Assembly (NCBI GenBank): GCA_024235915.1
Contig: JACKLO010000010.1
Location: 372,001-436,000, forward strand
DNA length: 64,000 nt
Origin: Burkholderiaceae bacterium
GTDB taxonomy: Bacteria; Pseudomonadota; Gammaproteobacteria; Burkholderiales; Burkholderiaceae_C
Reading direction: 5' to 3'
Under the pieces are notes generated by a model. That model was not told the origin of the DNA and made no database searches. It was given only the letters and a program-made list of their open reading frames with translations. Made by a program: the position numbers and the translations under genes. Every line of letters starts with the position of its first letter. Position 1 is the first letter of the stretch. This document shows, one piece after another, positions 8,422 to 16,237 of this stretch.

Positions 8422-10116
8422 TCAATCCAACGTCACTTCCGTATGCACCGCACCCGCCCGATCGGCGCTGGCACTCAACCCGAGCCGCGTGCCCACCGGG
8501 GCTTTGACGATCCACTCGGCCACGGCGCGGTCGCCGGTGAGTTCGCGCGTGGGCAGGAAGGCCAGCAGCGTGGCCTTCGGCGCGTGGCCGGCCAGGTGGC
8601 CCTTTTCCTCGCGCGGCTTGCCGCTGACCAGGCTGGCGCCTTCGGGCAGGTGGATGTTGAAGACCGTACCGCGGACGGTCTTGCGCTCGATGGCGCGCTG
8701 GCTCACGTGGCTGGGCAGGTAGCCGGCATTGACCACCGCGAAGCGCACGCGCCAGGTGTCGGGGCCGAGCGCGCGCACCTCGGTGCGCAGCACCTCCAGC
8801 TTGGGCAGGCTCAGGCCCAGCGTGGTCAACCAGGTCGGGAAGCGCGCCGCCTCGCGCTCGCGCAGCGCCGGCGGCGGGTTGCGCCAGTAGTTCATCTTGT
8901 CCCAGCCGCCGATCTCCACCATGCCCAGCTGCGGGTGGCGGAACGGCTTCCAGTCCACGTAGGCCTGGCCGCCGCACTGCTCGTCGCTCCACTTCAGCAG
9001 CTTGAGGTCGTCCTCGACCGGGTGGTCTCGGTACCAGTCCACCCACTTGTAGTCGGTGATGCCGGCTTCCTTGTTCGGCGCCCAGATCTCCACCGTCCAG
9101 AACAGCGCACCCAGGTGCTCGTAGACCCAATCCTGCGTGCCGGTGATGACTTCCTTGGGGTGGTACTTGAAGTCGTGCCAGATGCTGATGGCGGGGTAGC
9201 CGGTGAGCTTGGCGCCCAGGTCGCTCAGGCGCTGGTACACCCACAGGTCCTCCGGCGTCATGTCGTCGTCGCTCTGCGTGCCCATGGGCCGCAGGATCAC
9301 GCCGCTGTGCGTGTGGAAGCTCACCGCCGCGCCGATGTTCGGATGCCTGACGATGAAGTCCACCATCGCGCGCACCTCGGGTTCGCTGGTGGGGTAGGGG
9401 CCGGCGCCGACCTGCTCGAACTCCTGCCGCCAGTAGGCCGGGAAGTTGCGGTTCAGGTCCAGGCCTTCCTTGTCCTTGTTGACCTTGATGCTCAGGCCGT
9501 CGTAGTTCTCCAGCAGGCCCTCGGGCACGACGCGGTAGTACTCGCCACCGAATTCGCCCGGTGCGCGCGGCACCATCAGCCGCGGCTCGTCGGGGTGCTT
9601 CTTGTACGGGCCGTGCGGGTCGGGGATGCGCATGCTCAGGATGCGACCGTCGCCATCCACGTCCTCCACCGTCAGCCCGTCCACCGGGTCCTCGTCCCAG
9701 GGGTAGGGTCGGGTGCTGCTGCGGATGTGGCGCGGGCGGTCGGCCAGCGCCAGCTCGGCGCCGTCGGGGTTCAGGCGCGGCACCAGGTAGACCGTGCGCG
9801 TGTCCAGCAGCTGGGTGATCTCACGGTCCTGGGCGTGGCCGCAGACCAGCTGGTGCAGCCAGTAGAGGCAGGCGGTGCTGGCGGTGAGTTCGGCGGCGTG
9901 GATGTTGCCGTCGACCCAGATCGCCGGCTTCTCGGCATGGTCGCCGGTGGCCTGGTTCGTGATCACCACGAGCCAGATCTCGCGGCCTTCGTGGCTGCGG
10001 CCCAGGCTCTGCAGTTCCACCAGGTGCGGCAGGGCGGCCGCGTAGTCCTGCAGCAGGCGCGTCAGCTCGGGATGGCGGTAGAACTGGTCGAAGCGGGGGA
10101 CGGGGATGGCAGGCAT
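8422..10116 (-). CDS. M14-family zinc carboxypeptidase
   Basis: 564 residues. Zinc ligands are visible as HAAE (His73, Glu76) in DGNIHAAELTAST and a later His in SFHTHSG. The catalytic Glu lies in TVEIW. It should cleave C-terminal residues or amide bonds of peptides or peptide-like compounds; the specificity is open. A C-terminal extension after about residue 420 looks like a beta-rich add-on domain. No signal peptide is apparent. ATG 10116 is the only Met before the conserved region and is preceded by CACAAT six bases upstream rather than a Shine-Dalgarno. The adjacent LytTR/LytS genes are separated by 52 bp and form their own unit. Confidence 0.85.
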   Translation of the reverse strand: MPAIPVPRFDQFYRHPELTRLLQDYAAALPHLVELQSLGRSHEGREIWLVVITNQATGDHAEKPAIWVDGNIHAAELTASTACLYWLHQLVCGHAQDREITQLLDTRTVYLVPRLNPDGAELALADRPRHIRSSTRPYPWDEDPVDGLTVEDVDGDGRILSMRIPDPHGPYKKHPDEPRLMVPRAPGEFGGEYYRVVPEGLLENYDGLSIKVNKDKEGLDLNRNFPAYWRQEFEQVGAGPYPTSEPEVRAMVDFIVRHPNIGAAVSFHTHSGVILRPMGTQSDDDMTPEDLWVYQRLSDLGAKLTGYPAISIWHDFKYHPKEVITGTQDWVYEHLGALFWTVEIWAPNKEAGITDYKWVDWYRDHPVEDDLKLLKWSDEQCGGQAYVDWKPFRHPQLGMVEIGGWDKMNYWRNPPPALREREAARFPTWLTTLGLSLPKLEVLRTEVRALGPDTWRVRFAVVNAGYLPSHVSQRAIERKTVRGTVFNIHLPEGASLVSGKPREEKGHLAGHAPKATLLAFLPTRELTGDRAVAEWIVKAPVGTRLGLSASADRAGAVHTEVTLD

Positions 10117-10128
10117 GGCGCCATTGTG
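10117..10128 (-). promoter_or_regulatory. Candidate leaderless -10 element for the M14 peptidase gene
   Basis: On the minus strand CACAAT is followed by exactly six bases and then ATG, with no purine-rich ribosome site. Transcription would start at or next to the A of the start codon. The -35 side is weak. It shares this geometry with several other genes in the window. Confidence 0.35.
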
Positions 10129-10168
10129 GCGCGAGCGCCTGACGGCTTGGCCGGGGCCCGCCCAGGCG

Positions 10169-10975
10169 TCACTGGCCCTTGAACAGCCCCTGAAACGGCC
10201 GGGACACCGGCAATGTCTCCGGCCGGCCGCGCAGCGTGAGGTGCATGTGGCCCTCGTCGATGCGCACCGCGCTGGCCACGTGGCGGCGGGCCACAATCAC
10301 CGACCGGTGCACCTGCAGGAAGGCGCGTTCGTCCAGCTGTGCCAGCAGCTCCTTCAACGGCGTGCGGATCAGGGCCTCGGCATCGCCCTCGGGCGATCCT
10401 TCGGTGCGGTAGACCACCCGCGTGTAGCGCGCGTCGGCCTCGAAGTAGATGACGTCATCGACGCGGATCTGGCGCACCTCCTTGCCCACACCGGCCTGGA
10501 TGATGTCCAACGGCGCCGGCCGCCGCTGCTGACCGGCCAGCTGGGCCAGCAGGGACTGCAGCGCGTCGGATGCTGGCGCGGCCGCGGCAGGCGCTGGCGT
10601 TTCGACCCGCGGCCGCACGCGATCCACCGCCTGCGCCAGACGCTGCACGTCCACCGGCTTCATCACGTAGTCCACCGCACCGGCGTCGAAGGCCGCCAGC
10701 GCGTGATCGCCATAGGCGGTGACGAAGACCACCGGCGTGCGGCCGTCGATGCGACGCGCCACGTCGATGCCGGTCATGCCGGGCATGCGGATGTCCAGGA
10801 AGCAGACCTGCGGTTCGTGCTCCAGCCAGGCGTCCCAGGCGTCCACGCCGTTACGACACTCGGCCACGATGTCCAGGCCGGGCCAGGCCTGCAGCAGCGC
10901 AGCACGCAGCTGCTCGCGCGGCGCCTCCTCGTCGTCGGCGATCAGGGCGGTGATGCGGGGCAGCGGGTCGGTCAT
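10169..10975 (-). CDS. LytTR-family response regulator
   Basis: 268 residues. The receiver domain has the acidic pocket DDEE (14-17), phospho-acceptor Asp61 in FLDIRMPG, and the KPVD switch region. A linker rich in Ala and Pro leads to a LytTR DNA-binding domain (about 160-268) with VDDVIYFEADARYTRV and FLQVHRSVIV. It belongs to the AlgR/LytR type, which bind direct repeats near promoters. Its ATG overlaps the stop of the upstream kinase gene by four bases (10972-10975). It is the last gene of a three-gene unit with two kinases, so both may phosphorylate it. Confidence 0.93.
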   Translation of the reverse strand: MTDPLPRITALIADDEEAPREQLRAALLQAWPGLDIVAECRNGVDAWDAWLEHEPQVCFLDIRMPGMTGIDVARRIDGRTPVVFVTAYGDHALAAFDAGAVDYVMKPVDVQRLAQAVDRVRPRVETPAPAAAAPASDALQSLLAQLAGQQRRPAPLDIIQAGVGKEVRQIRVDDVIYFEADARYTRVVYRTEGSPEGDAEALIRTPLKELLAQLDERAFLQVHRSVIVARRHVASAVRIDEGHMHLTLRGRPETLPVSRPFQGLFKGQ

Positions 10976-12075
10976 CGGGCGGAACTCTCCTCCAGGGGCA
11001 TGTCGAGCGTGGCCAGGCAGCCACCGTCGGGCGCATTGTCCAGCCGCAGTGTGGCGCGGTCGCCGAACGCCTGGGCCAGGCGGGCACGGCTGTTGGCCAG
11101 GCCCACGCCGTCGGCAGCGGTGGGTGCCAGTCCGGGGCCGGTGTCGCGCACGGTCAGCCGCACCCGGCCGGCTTCAGCCACGGCATCCACCCGGATGGCG
11201 GCACCGTTCAGCGACGGCTGCACGCCGTGCTCCACGGCGTTCTCCACCAGCGTCAGCAGCAGGCCGGGTGGCACCATGGCGCCGGCCGCGTCGGCGGGCA
11301 TCGACACGGACCAATGCAGCCGCTCGCCCAGGCGCAGTGCCATCACCGCGAGGTACTGGCGCACCGCCTCGGCTTCGTCGCCCAGGGCCAGGCGCTGCTG
11401 GTTGAACAACGGCAGCGTCGCACGCAGGAAGCCGGTGAGCGCGGCCAGCATTGGCGCGGCGCGGTCGTCCTTGGCCTGCACCCAGTGCTGCAGCGCCGCC
11501 AGCGCGTTGTAGAGGAAGTGCGGCTGGATCTGTGCCGCGGCCAGCTGGCGGGCCATGTCCAGTGCGCGCTGCTGCTCGGCCAGTTCACGCAGCCGGCCTT
11601 CGATGCGGTGGGCGCGGTAGATGGTGACGAACCACCAGACCACCGACAGCAGCAGCGCCAGCACACTGCCGGCACCCAGCGTCCAGGCGCGCAGCGCGCT
11701 GCCGCGGGGCAGTCCCTTCAGTTCGACCGTGCCCACGGTGACGAGCATCATGACCGCCACGCCCGCCATCGTCCACAGCGCCAGGCCCCGCCGAGACGGG
11801 CGCCGCCAGAGCCGCTGCGCGCCCTGCCAACCGATCAACGCCCCCAACGCCAGCACCATCGTCAGGGCCGCCGTGGCCGCCGGCGGCGCGAACTGCATCA
11901 GCATGAAGGACAGCAGCGCATAGTTGACCATCGCCGCCATCAGCAGCGTCTGGCCCGGGCTGTCGGCACCGCCGCGGGCGAGTTCGTCGTCGGTGAAGGT
12001 GCGCGTCGGGCCGGGGTACCAGACCTGGCTCCAGTCGATGCGCTCGGGGCGCTCCATGCGTGTGGCGGGTTTCAT
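10972..12075 (-). CDS. LytS/YehU-type sensor histidine kinase (second of a pair)
   Basis: 367 residues. About four transmembrane helices lie in the N-terminal half. They are followed by the His_kinase signature QIQPHFLYNALAALQHW with the phospho-acceptor His, then an HATPase domain with LLTLVENAVEHG and DTGPGL. This class pairs with LytTR regulators, one of which is encoded immediately downstream with an ATGA overlap. The ATG of this gene in turn overlaps the stop of a second, paralogous kinase gene (12072-12075). The N-terminal membrane region differs from that of its neighbour, so the two probably sense different inputs. Confidence 0.92.
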   Translation of the reverse strand: MKPATRMERPERIDWSQVWYPGPTRTFTDDELARGGADSPGQTLLMAAMVNYALLSFMLMQFAPPAATAALTMVLALGALIGWQGAQRLWRRPSRRGLALWTMAGVAVMMLVTVGTVELKGLPRGSALRAWTLGAGSVLALLLSVVWWFVTIYRAHRIEGRLRELAEQQRALDMARQLAAAQIQPHFLYNALAALQHWVQAKDDRAAPMLAALTGFLRATLPLFNQQRLALGDEAEAVRQYLAVMALRLGERLHWSVSMPADAAGAMVPPGLLLTLVENAVEHGVQPSLNGAAIRVDAVAEAGRVRLTVRDTGPGLAPTAADGVGLANSRARLAQAFGDRATLRLDNAPDGGCLATLDMPLEESSAR

Positions 12076-13238
12076 GCGGCCTCCGGCAGGTGAAGCACGG
12101 CTTCGGTGCCGCGTTCCAGCGCATTCAGGGTCAGCGTGCCGCGGCCGTCGCCGTGGTGGCGCAGGCGCTCACGGCAGTTGGCCAGGCCGGTGCCATCCTG
12201 CCAGCCCGGGGCCAGACCGGCGCCGTCGTCGCGCACGGTGAGGGTGGTGCCCTGCCCGTCGCAGCGCGCCTGCACCAGCACCGTGCCGCCGTCCAGCGCC
12301 GGCGCGATGCCGTGTTCGATGGCGTTCTCCACCAAGGTCAGCAGCAGGCCTGGCGGCAGGCTGCGGCTGGCACAGGCGGGGTCGATGTCGACCGTGCCGC
12401 TCAGCCGCTCGCCCAGACGCGCCTGCATGATCTGCAGGTACTGGGCCACGGCTTCGCCTTCGGCGGCCAGCGTCACCGTGTCGCGGCCCAGCAGTTCAGT
12501 GGAGCCGCGCAGAAAGGCGGTGAGCGTGCGCAGCAGTCCCGGTGCGCGCGGGTCACCCACGTCCACCCAGTGCTGCAGCGCGGCCAGCGTGTTGAAGATG
12601 AAGTGCGGCTGGATCTGCGCCTGCAGCAGCTTCAGGCGTGCTTCGGCGGCGTGGCGGGCGGCGGTGTCGCGTTCGCGGGCCAGGCGCTCGCGTTCGACGG
12701 CGCGTTCGAGCATCTGGCGCCGTGTCTGCGCCACGCCCCAGGTCAGGAAGAGCACACCGGCGGCGCCGGCCAGCACGGCGGGCACGAGCACGGCCGCGCC
12801 CCGCCACAGGGAGTCGAACAGCCGCATCAGGTCCAGGCTGCCGTGTTTGACGATGTGGCCGACGATGAAGCCCAGCAGGCCCCCGGCCAGCGCCAACGCC
12901 ACGATCACCGGCAGTTTGCGGCGCAGCATGGGCCCGGCGAACTTGCCCGGCACCAGCCAGGCGCCCAGCAGCGAGATCGGCAGGCCGACCCAGACGAAGA
13001 GCGCGATCAGCAGCGCCACGCCGGTGGGCAGGCCGGCAAAGCGCAGCCCCGCCGTGGTGCCGGCCACCGAGCCCAGCAGGCCGGCCCAGACACCCAGGCC
13101 GCGGCGGCTGTAAAGGAAGCGGTCCATCAGCTCCGCCTGCTCGCGCGTGGCCGGTTCCATGCGCGCGTAGTGCGGCGCCGCCCAGCGCGCGTAGGCGCGT
13201 TGCAGGCGGTTGCCTTCAGACAGCGGGGGGGCGTTCAT
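12072..13238 (-). CDS. LytS/YehU-type sensor histidine kinase (first of a pair)
   Basis: 388 residues with about four transmembrane helices, a short charged coiled segment (ERERLARERDTAARHAAEAR), the phospho-acceptor motif QIQPHFIFNTLAALQHW and an HATPase with LLTLVENAIEHG and DDGAGLAP. It is the promoter-proximal gene of a kinase-kinase-LytTR unit in which all three genes overlap by four bases. The ATG at 13238 has no clear Shine-Dalgarno. TACACT lies eight bases upstream on the minus strand. Confidence 0.92.
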   Translation of the reverse strand: MNAPPLSEGNRLQRAYARWAAPHYARMEPATREQAELMDRFLYSRRGLGVWAGLLGSVAGTTAGLRFAGLPTGVALLIALFVWVGLPISLLGAWLVPGKFAGPMLRRKLPVIVALALAGGLLGFIVGHIVKHGSLDLMRLFDSLWRGAAVLVPAVLAGAAGVLFLTWGVAQTRRQMLERAVERERLARERDTAARHAAEARLKLLQAQIQPHFIFNTLAALQHWVDVGDPRAPGLLRTLTAFLRGSTELLGRDTVTLAAEGEAVAQYLQIMQARLGERLSGTVDIDPACASRSLPPGLLLTLVENAIEHGIAPALDGGTVLVQARCDGQGTTLTVRDDGAGLAPGWQDGTGLANCRERLRHHGDGRGTLTLNALERGTEAVLHLPEAA

Positions 13239-13252
13239 GGCGGCGCAGTGTA
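13239..13252 (-). promoter_or_regulatory. Candidate -10 element for the kinase-kinase-LytTR operon
   Basis: Minus-strand TACACT, then eight bases, then ATG 13238. The first base of the message would fall at or just before the start codon. The gap up to 13319 also holds a GC-rich hairpin but no T-run. Confidence 0.3.
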
Positions 13253-13319
13253 GGCAGCGTGGCGCCGGGCCCGAGGCCCGGGCGGTCGAACAGCCGGATC
13301 AGGCGCTTGAACGGCGGGA

Positions 13320-14081
13320 TCAGGCGGCCGCCAGCGGCGCCCCGTCCACGAACACCTGCAGTTCTCCTGGTGCCATGGCGGTCCAGGCCTCGCCGGCCGT
13401 CAGCGGCTCGGTGGCGACCACGGCCACGCGGTCGGCGGGTGTGGTCAGCGCGGCGAAGTCCACGCTCAGGTCCTCGTCGGCCAGGGTGGCGGCGCCGAAG
13501 GGGTGCTGGCGCACCACCCAGTGCAGCTTGGTGGACGCGTGCGCCCACAGCGCCTGGCCGTTGCTCAGCAGCAGGTTGAAACTGCCGCAGCGCGCAGCCC
13601 GCGGCAGCAGTTCGCGCAGCGTGTGCGTCAGTTCCGGCACGCTGGGCACGCTGGCGTGGGCCTTGGCCAGCTCCTGCATCAGCCAGCAGAAGGCGTGTTC
13701 GCTGTCGGTGTCGCCCACCGGGCGGAAGTGGCCGTGCAGCGGCAGGTCCAGGTTCTTCAGGTCTCCGTTGTGGGCGAACACCCAGTAGCGCCCCCACAGC
13801 TCGCGGACGAAGGGGTGGCAGTTCTGCAGCGCCACCGCGCCCACGGTGGCCTTGCGGATGTGGGCGATGACGTTGTGGCTGCGGATGGGGTAGCGGCGCA
13901 CCATCTCCGCCACCGGCGACGCGCGGGCGCTTTCCGGATCGATGAACAGGCGCAGGCCACGGCCTTCGAAGAAGCCGATGCCGAAGCCGTCCTTGTGCTC
14001 GTCGGCGCGGTGCGACAGGCCGGCGAAGCTGAACATCACGTCGGTGGGCGTGTTGGCGTTCATGCCGAGCAACTGGCACAT
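13320..14081 (-). CDS. Class II glutamine amidotransferase domain protein (YafJ type)
   Basis: 253 residues starting MCQLLGMNAN, so Cys2 becomes the N-terminal nucleophile after Met removal, as in Ntn-type glutaminase domains. HIRKATVGAV and FAHNGDL are the conserved glutamine-binding segments, and GDTDSEHAFCWL is typical of the YafJ group. Only the glutaminase domain is present, without a synthetase partner domain. The acceptor of the released ammonia is unknown. The gene follows the FAD oxidoreductase gene by 14 bp on the same strand, so the two are probably co-transcribed. Confidence 0.88.
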   Translation of the reverse strand: MCQLLGMNANTPTDVMFSFAGLSHRADEHKDGFGIGFFEGRGLRLFIDPESARASPVAEMVRRYPIRSHNVIAHIRKATVGAVALQNCHPFVRELWGRYWVFAHNGDLKNLDLPLHGHFRPVGDTDSEHAFCWLMQELAKAHASVPSVPELTHTLRELLPRAARCGSFNLLLSNGQALWAHASTKLHWVVRQHPFGAATLADEDLSVDFAALTTPADRVAVVATEPLTAGEAWTAMAPGELQVFVDGAPLAAA

Positions 14082-14095
14082 GGCGCGGGCCTTCT

Positions 14096-15295
14096 TCAGG
14101 TGAACAGCAGCTTGCCGATGCCGCGCCAGCTCAGCAGCCGGCCGGGGTTCTGGGTCTCGTCGAGCACGCCGCTCATGCGGCGCAGGATGCCCGGGCTGCG
14201 ATTGGCGCGCCAGATCACGAGATCGGCCAACCAGGGGTGGCGGTTGACGTGCTCGGCCTTGGCGTAGAGGTCGAAGCGCGGCTTCAGCGCCTGCAGCGCT
14301 TGGCCATAGCGGGCCTGCACCGCGGTGTCGTCGCCACCGGCGGCAATCGTCTCAGCCGCCAGCAGCCCGGTTTCCAGCGCCTTGCCGATGCCTTCGCCGG
14401 TGAAGGCGTAGGTGCTGCCGATGGCCTCGCCCGTGCCCAGCAAACCCGGCCGCGACCAGCGCGCACCGTCGAGCGAGCAGCGCAGTGGCGCGCCCTTGGG
14501 CTCGGCCAGCCAGGTGCCGCCGTCGACCAGCGCACGCGCATCGGGGTGCACGCGGCAGAAGGCGTCGAAGACCTGGCGCAGGTTCTTCGCGCCGTAGTCG
14601 CCGGTGAGGCCGGCGCCGATGTTGAAGCTGCCGCCAGGGGCCGGGAAGATCCAGCCGTAGCCGCCGGCCAGCGCCTTGTGCCAGACGATCTGCAGCGTGC
14701 GGATGCGCGCCGCCACGGCGGGGTCGGCCGGGCGGATGTAGCCGCGCAGCGCCACGCCGCTGGCACCGCGGCGTTCGCACAGGCCGGCGGCCTGCAACGG
14801 GCCCGCGGCGGCGCCGGTGGCCAGCACCACCCATCGGGCCGAGACCTCGTGTGAGGCATCGCCCACCCGCAGCCGGCCACCGACCACGCGGCCCGCATCT
14901 TCGAGCGGCGCCTCGAACCGTGCCGGCGGCAGCAGGGTGGCGCCGGCGCCGGTGGCGGCGCACAGCAGGATGTGGTCCAGCACGCGCCGCGGCAGCACCG
15001 CCAGCCGCCCGGGCACGTCGACGCGGCCGCCGCGAGAGCCGAAGCAGCTGACGTGTTGCACCGGCTCGGCCTCGGCCATGACCTCGTCGTGCACCCCCAG
15101 CCGCTGCAGCGCCGCGTGCGCGTCGGGGATCAGGCCGTCACCGCAGACCTTGTCGCGCGGGAAGGCGTGCTGGTCGGCCACCAGCACCTGCAGGCCGGCA
15201 CGCACCAGTGCCTGTGCGCAGGCGCTGCCGGCCGGGCCGGCGCCGACGACGAGCACGTCGCAGCGGGTGGGCAGGGCGGGGGTGGATGTGGACAT
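14096..15295 (-). CDS. Geranylgeranyl reductase-family FAD-dependent oxidoreductase
   Basis: 399 residues. An N-terminal Rossmann dinucleotide site (DVLVVGAGPAGSACA) is followed by DKVCGDGLIP, the hallmark of the geranylgeranyl reductase/BchP-like FAD family. GTGEAIGSTYAFTGEGIGKALETG is the second FAD-binding motif. The family reduces isoprenoid double bonds or acts on quinone-like substrates. There are no photosynthesis genes nearby, so I do not call it bchP. ATG 15295 has TAGAAT nine bases upstream. It is transcribed divergently from the DksA-like gene, with an FNR-like box between them. Confidence 0.85.
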   Translation of the reverse strand: MSTSTPALPTRCDVLVVGAGPAGSACAQALVRAGLQVLVADQHAFPRDKVCGDGLIPDAHAALQRLGVHDEVMAEAEPVQHVSCFGSRGGRVDVPGRLAVLPRRVLDHILLCAATGAGATLLPPARFEAPLEDAGRVVGGRLRVGDASHEVSARWVVLATGAAAGPLQAAGLCERRGASGVALRGYIRPADPAVAARIRTLQIVWHKALAGGYGWIFPAPGGSFNIGAGLTGDYGAKNLRQVFDAFCRVHPDARALVDGGTWLAEPKGAPLRCSLDGARWSRPGLLGTGEAIGSTYAFTGEGIGKALETGLLAAETIAAGGDDTAVQARYGQALQALKPRFDLYAKAEHVNRHPWLADLVIWRANRSPGILRRMSGVLDETQNPGRLLSWRGIGKLLFT

Positions 15296-15310
15296 CGGGC
15301 GACGATTCTA
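15296..15310 (-). promoter_or_regulatory. Candidate -10 element for the FAD oxidoreductase gene
   Basis: Minus-strand TAGAAT (15310-15305) lies nine bases before ATG 15295 with no ribosome-binding site between them. The FNR-like box at 15329-15342 is about 19 bp further upstream, close enough to influence this promoter as well as the divergent one. Confidence 0.4.
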
Positions 15311-15328
15311 GGAGCGGGTTTCGGGCCC

Positions 15329-15342
15329 TTGATGCCAGTCAA
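15329..15342 (+). promoter_or_regulatory. FNR/Anr-type binding box
   Basis: TTGATgccaGTCAA matches the FNR-family consensus TTGAT-N4-ATCAA in nine of ten defined positions. The variant with GTCAA is common for Anr/FnrL sites. It sits in the 99 bp divergent gap between the FAD oxidoreductase (ATG 15295) and the TraR/DksA-type gene (ATG 15395). It suggests low-oxygen control of one or both. Confidence 0.65.
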
Positions 15343-15394
15343 GGAGGCTCGCCGCCGACCGGCGCACGATGGCATCGAAGACAAGGAGACCCGC

Positions 15395-15769
15395 ATGACC
15401 ACCCACCTCACCGCCGGCCAGCATGCGCTGCTGGAAGCCGAATTGCAGCAGCGCCAGCGCGCGCTGCGCGGGCAATTGGACGAACACCTGCACGGCCAGA
15501 CGCGTGTGGAGCGCGCCGCCGAACGCCTGGCCCAGGACGGCGACGATGCACCGCAACGTGCGCCTGAACTGGCCATGTCCGCGGCGCTGACCGATCGCGA
15601 GCAGCGTGAACTGGACGCCGTGAATGCCGCGCTGAAGCGCCTGGCCCAGGGCGAATACGGCAGTTGCCGCGACTGCGGCGCCGACATCCCCTTCGACCGG
15701 CTGAAGGTCGAGGCCTGGGCCGAACGCTGCGTGCCCTGCGCCACCAAGCGCGAGCAGCACGGCCGCTGA
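15395..15769 (+). CDS. TraR/DksA-family C4 zinc-finger protein
   Basis: 124 residues. A charged helical N-terminal half (coiled-coil-like) precedes a C-terminal zinc finger with Cys91, Cys94, Cys112 and Cys115 (CRDCGADI and RCVPCATK). Family members bind the RNA polymerase secondary channel. At this length it resembles the short paralogues rather than the main stringent-response DksA. ATG 15395 is chosen over longer open frames because AAGGAG lies seven bases upstream. An FNR-like box lies 53 bp upstream. The next gene starts 46 bp downstream on the same strand. Confidence 0.88.
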   Translation: MTTHLTAGQHALLEAELQQRQRALRGQLDEHLHGQTRVERAAERLAQDGDDAPQRAPELAMSAALTDREQRELDAVNAALKRLAQGEYGSCRDCGADIPFDRLKVEAWAERCVPCATKREQHGR

Positions 15770-15815
15770 CTCCGACCTTCTTCAGTACCCCGAGAACCCC
15801 GAGAAAGACGACACG

Positions 15816-16196
15816 ATGACGACATTCCATGCCGTGGTCCGCATCGACCACCAGACCGCCGAGATCCTGCAGTTCGACGCCGAGCACGTGCAGGCGCAAA
15901 AGGTCAAGGCGCACAGCCACCACACGGCCAAGCATGGCAGCGGCGTGCGCACCGAGCACGAGTTCTTCGGCCATGTGTGCGACGCGCTGGCCGGCATCGC
16001 CGAAGTGCTGGTGGTGGGCTCGAAGACGGCGCAGGCCGACTTCCGGCATTACGTGGAGAAGCACCGCGCTGCGCTGGCCAAACAGGTGGTCGGCTACGAG
16101 ACGGTGGACCAGCCCACGCCCAACCAGCTGGTGGCCTTTGCGCGCCAGTACTTCCTGAAGTACGACCGCATGGCCGGCACGCCGACGCCGACCTGA
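15816..16196 (+). CDS. Small conserved protein, possibly an eRF1/host-attachment-fold translation-associated protein
   Basis: 126 residues without signal peptide or membrane segment. The N-terminal strand region (FHAVVRIDHQTAEILQFD), a His-rich central turn (KAHSHHTAKHG) and the segment EVLVVGSKTAQADFRHYVEKH followed by VGYETVDQPTPNQLVAFARQYF recall the bacterial eRF1-like domain family. Burkholderiales members of similar length are annotated as translational machinery proteins. I recall this from memory and cannot check it. It may share the FNR-controlled transcript of the upstream DksA-like gene, which would fit a stress or hibernation role. Confidence 0.55.
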   Translation: MTTFHAVVRIDHQTAEILQFDAEHVQAQKVKAHSHHTAKHGSGVRTEHEFFGHVCDALAGIAEVLVVGSKTAQADFRHYVEKHRAALAKQVVGYETVDQPTPNQLVAFARQYFLKYDRMAGTPTPT

Positions 16197-16225
16197 TGCA
16201 CGACCCCGGGTTCACGCCGGCAGCG

Positions 16226-16237
16226 TAAGCTGACGGC
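16226..16237 (+). promoter_or_regulatory. Candidate leaderless -10 element for the DUF2817 gene
   Basis: TAAGCT is followed by six bases and ATG 16238, with no Shine-Dalgarno. The geometry matches other genes in the window, although the hexamer itself is a mediocre -10. Confidence 0.3.

Noticed and set aside
13257..13283. Intrinsic terminator between the amidotransferase and kinase genes
   Set aside because: A GCC-GGGCC/GGCCC-GGGC hairpin exists but without a T-run, and such hairpins are expected by chance in DNA this rich in G+C.
14096..15295. Bacteriochlorophyll geranylgeranyl reductase (bchP)
   Set aside because: The family signature fits, but there are no photosynthesis genes around and the protein is equally close to general FAD oxidoreductases of that family.
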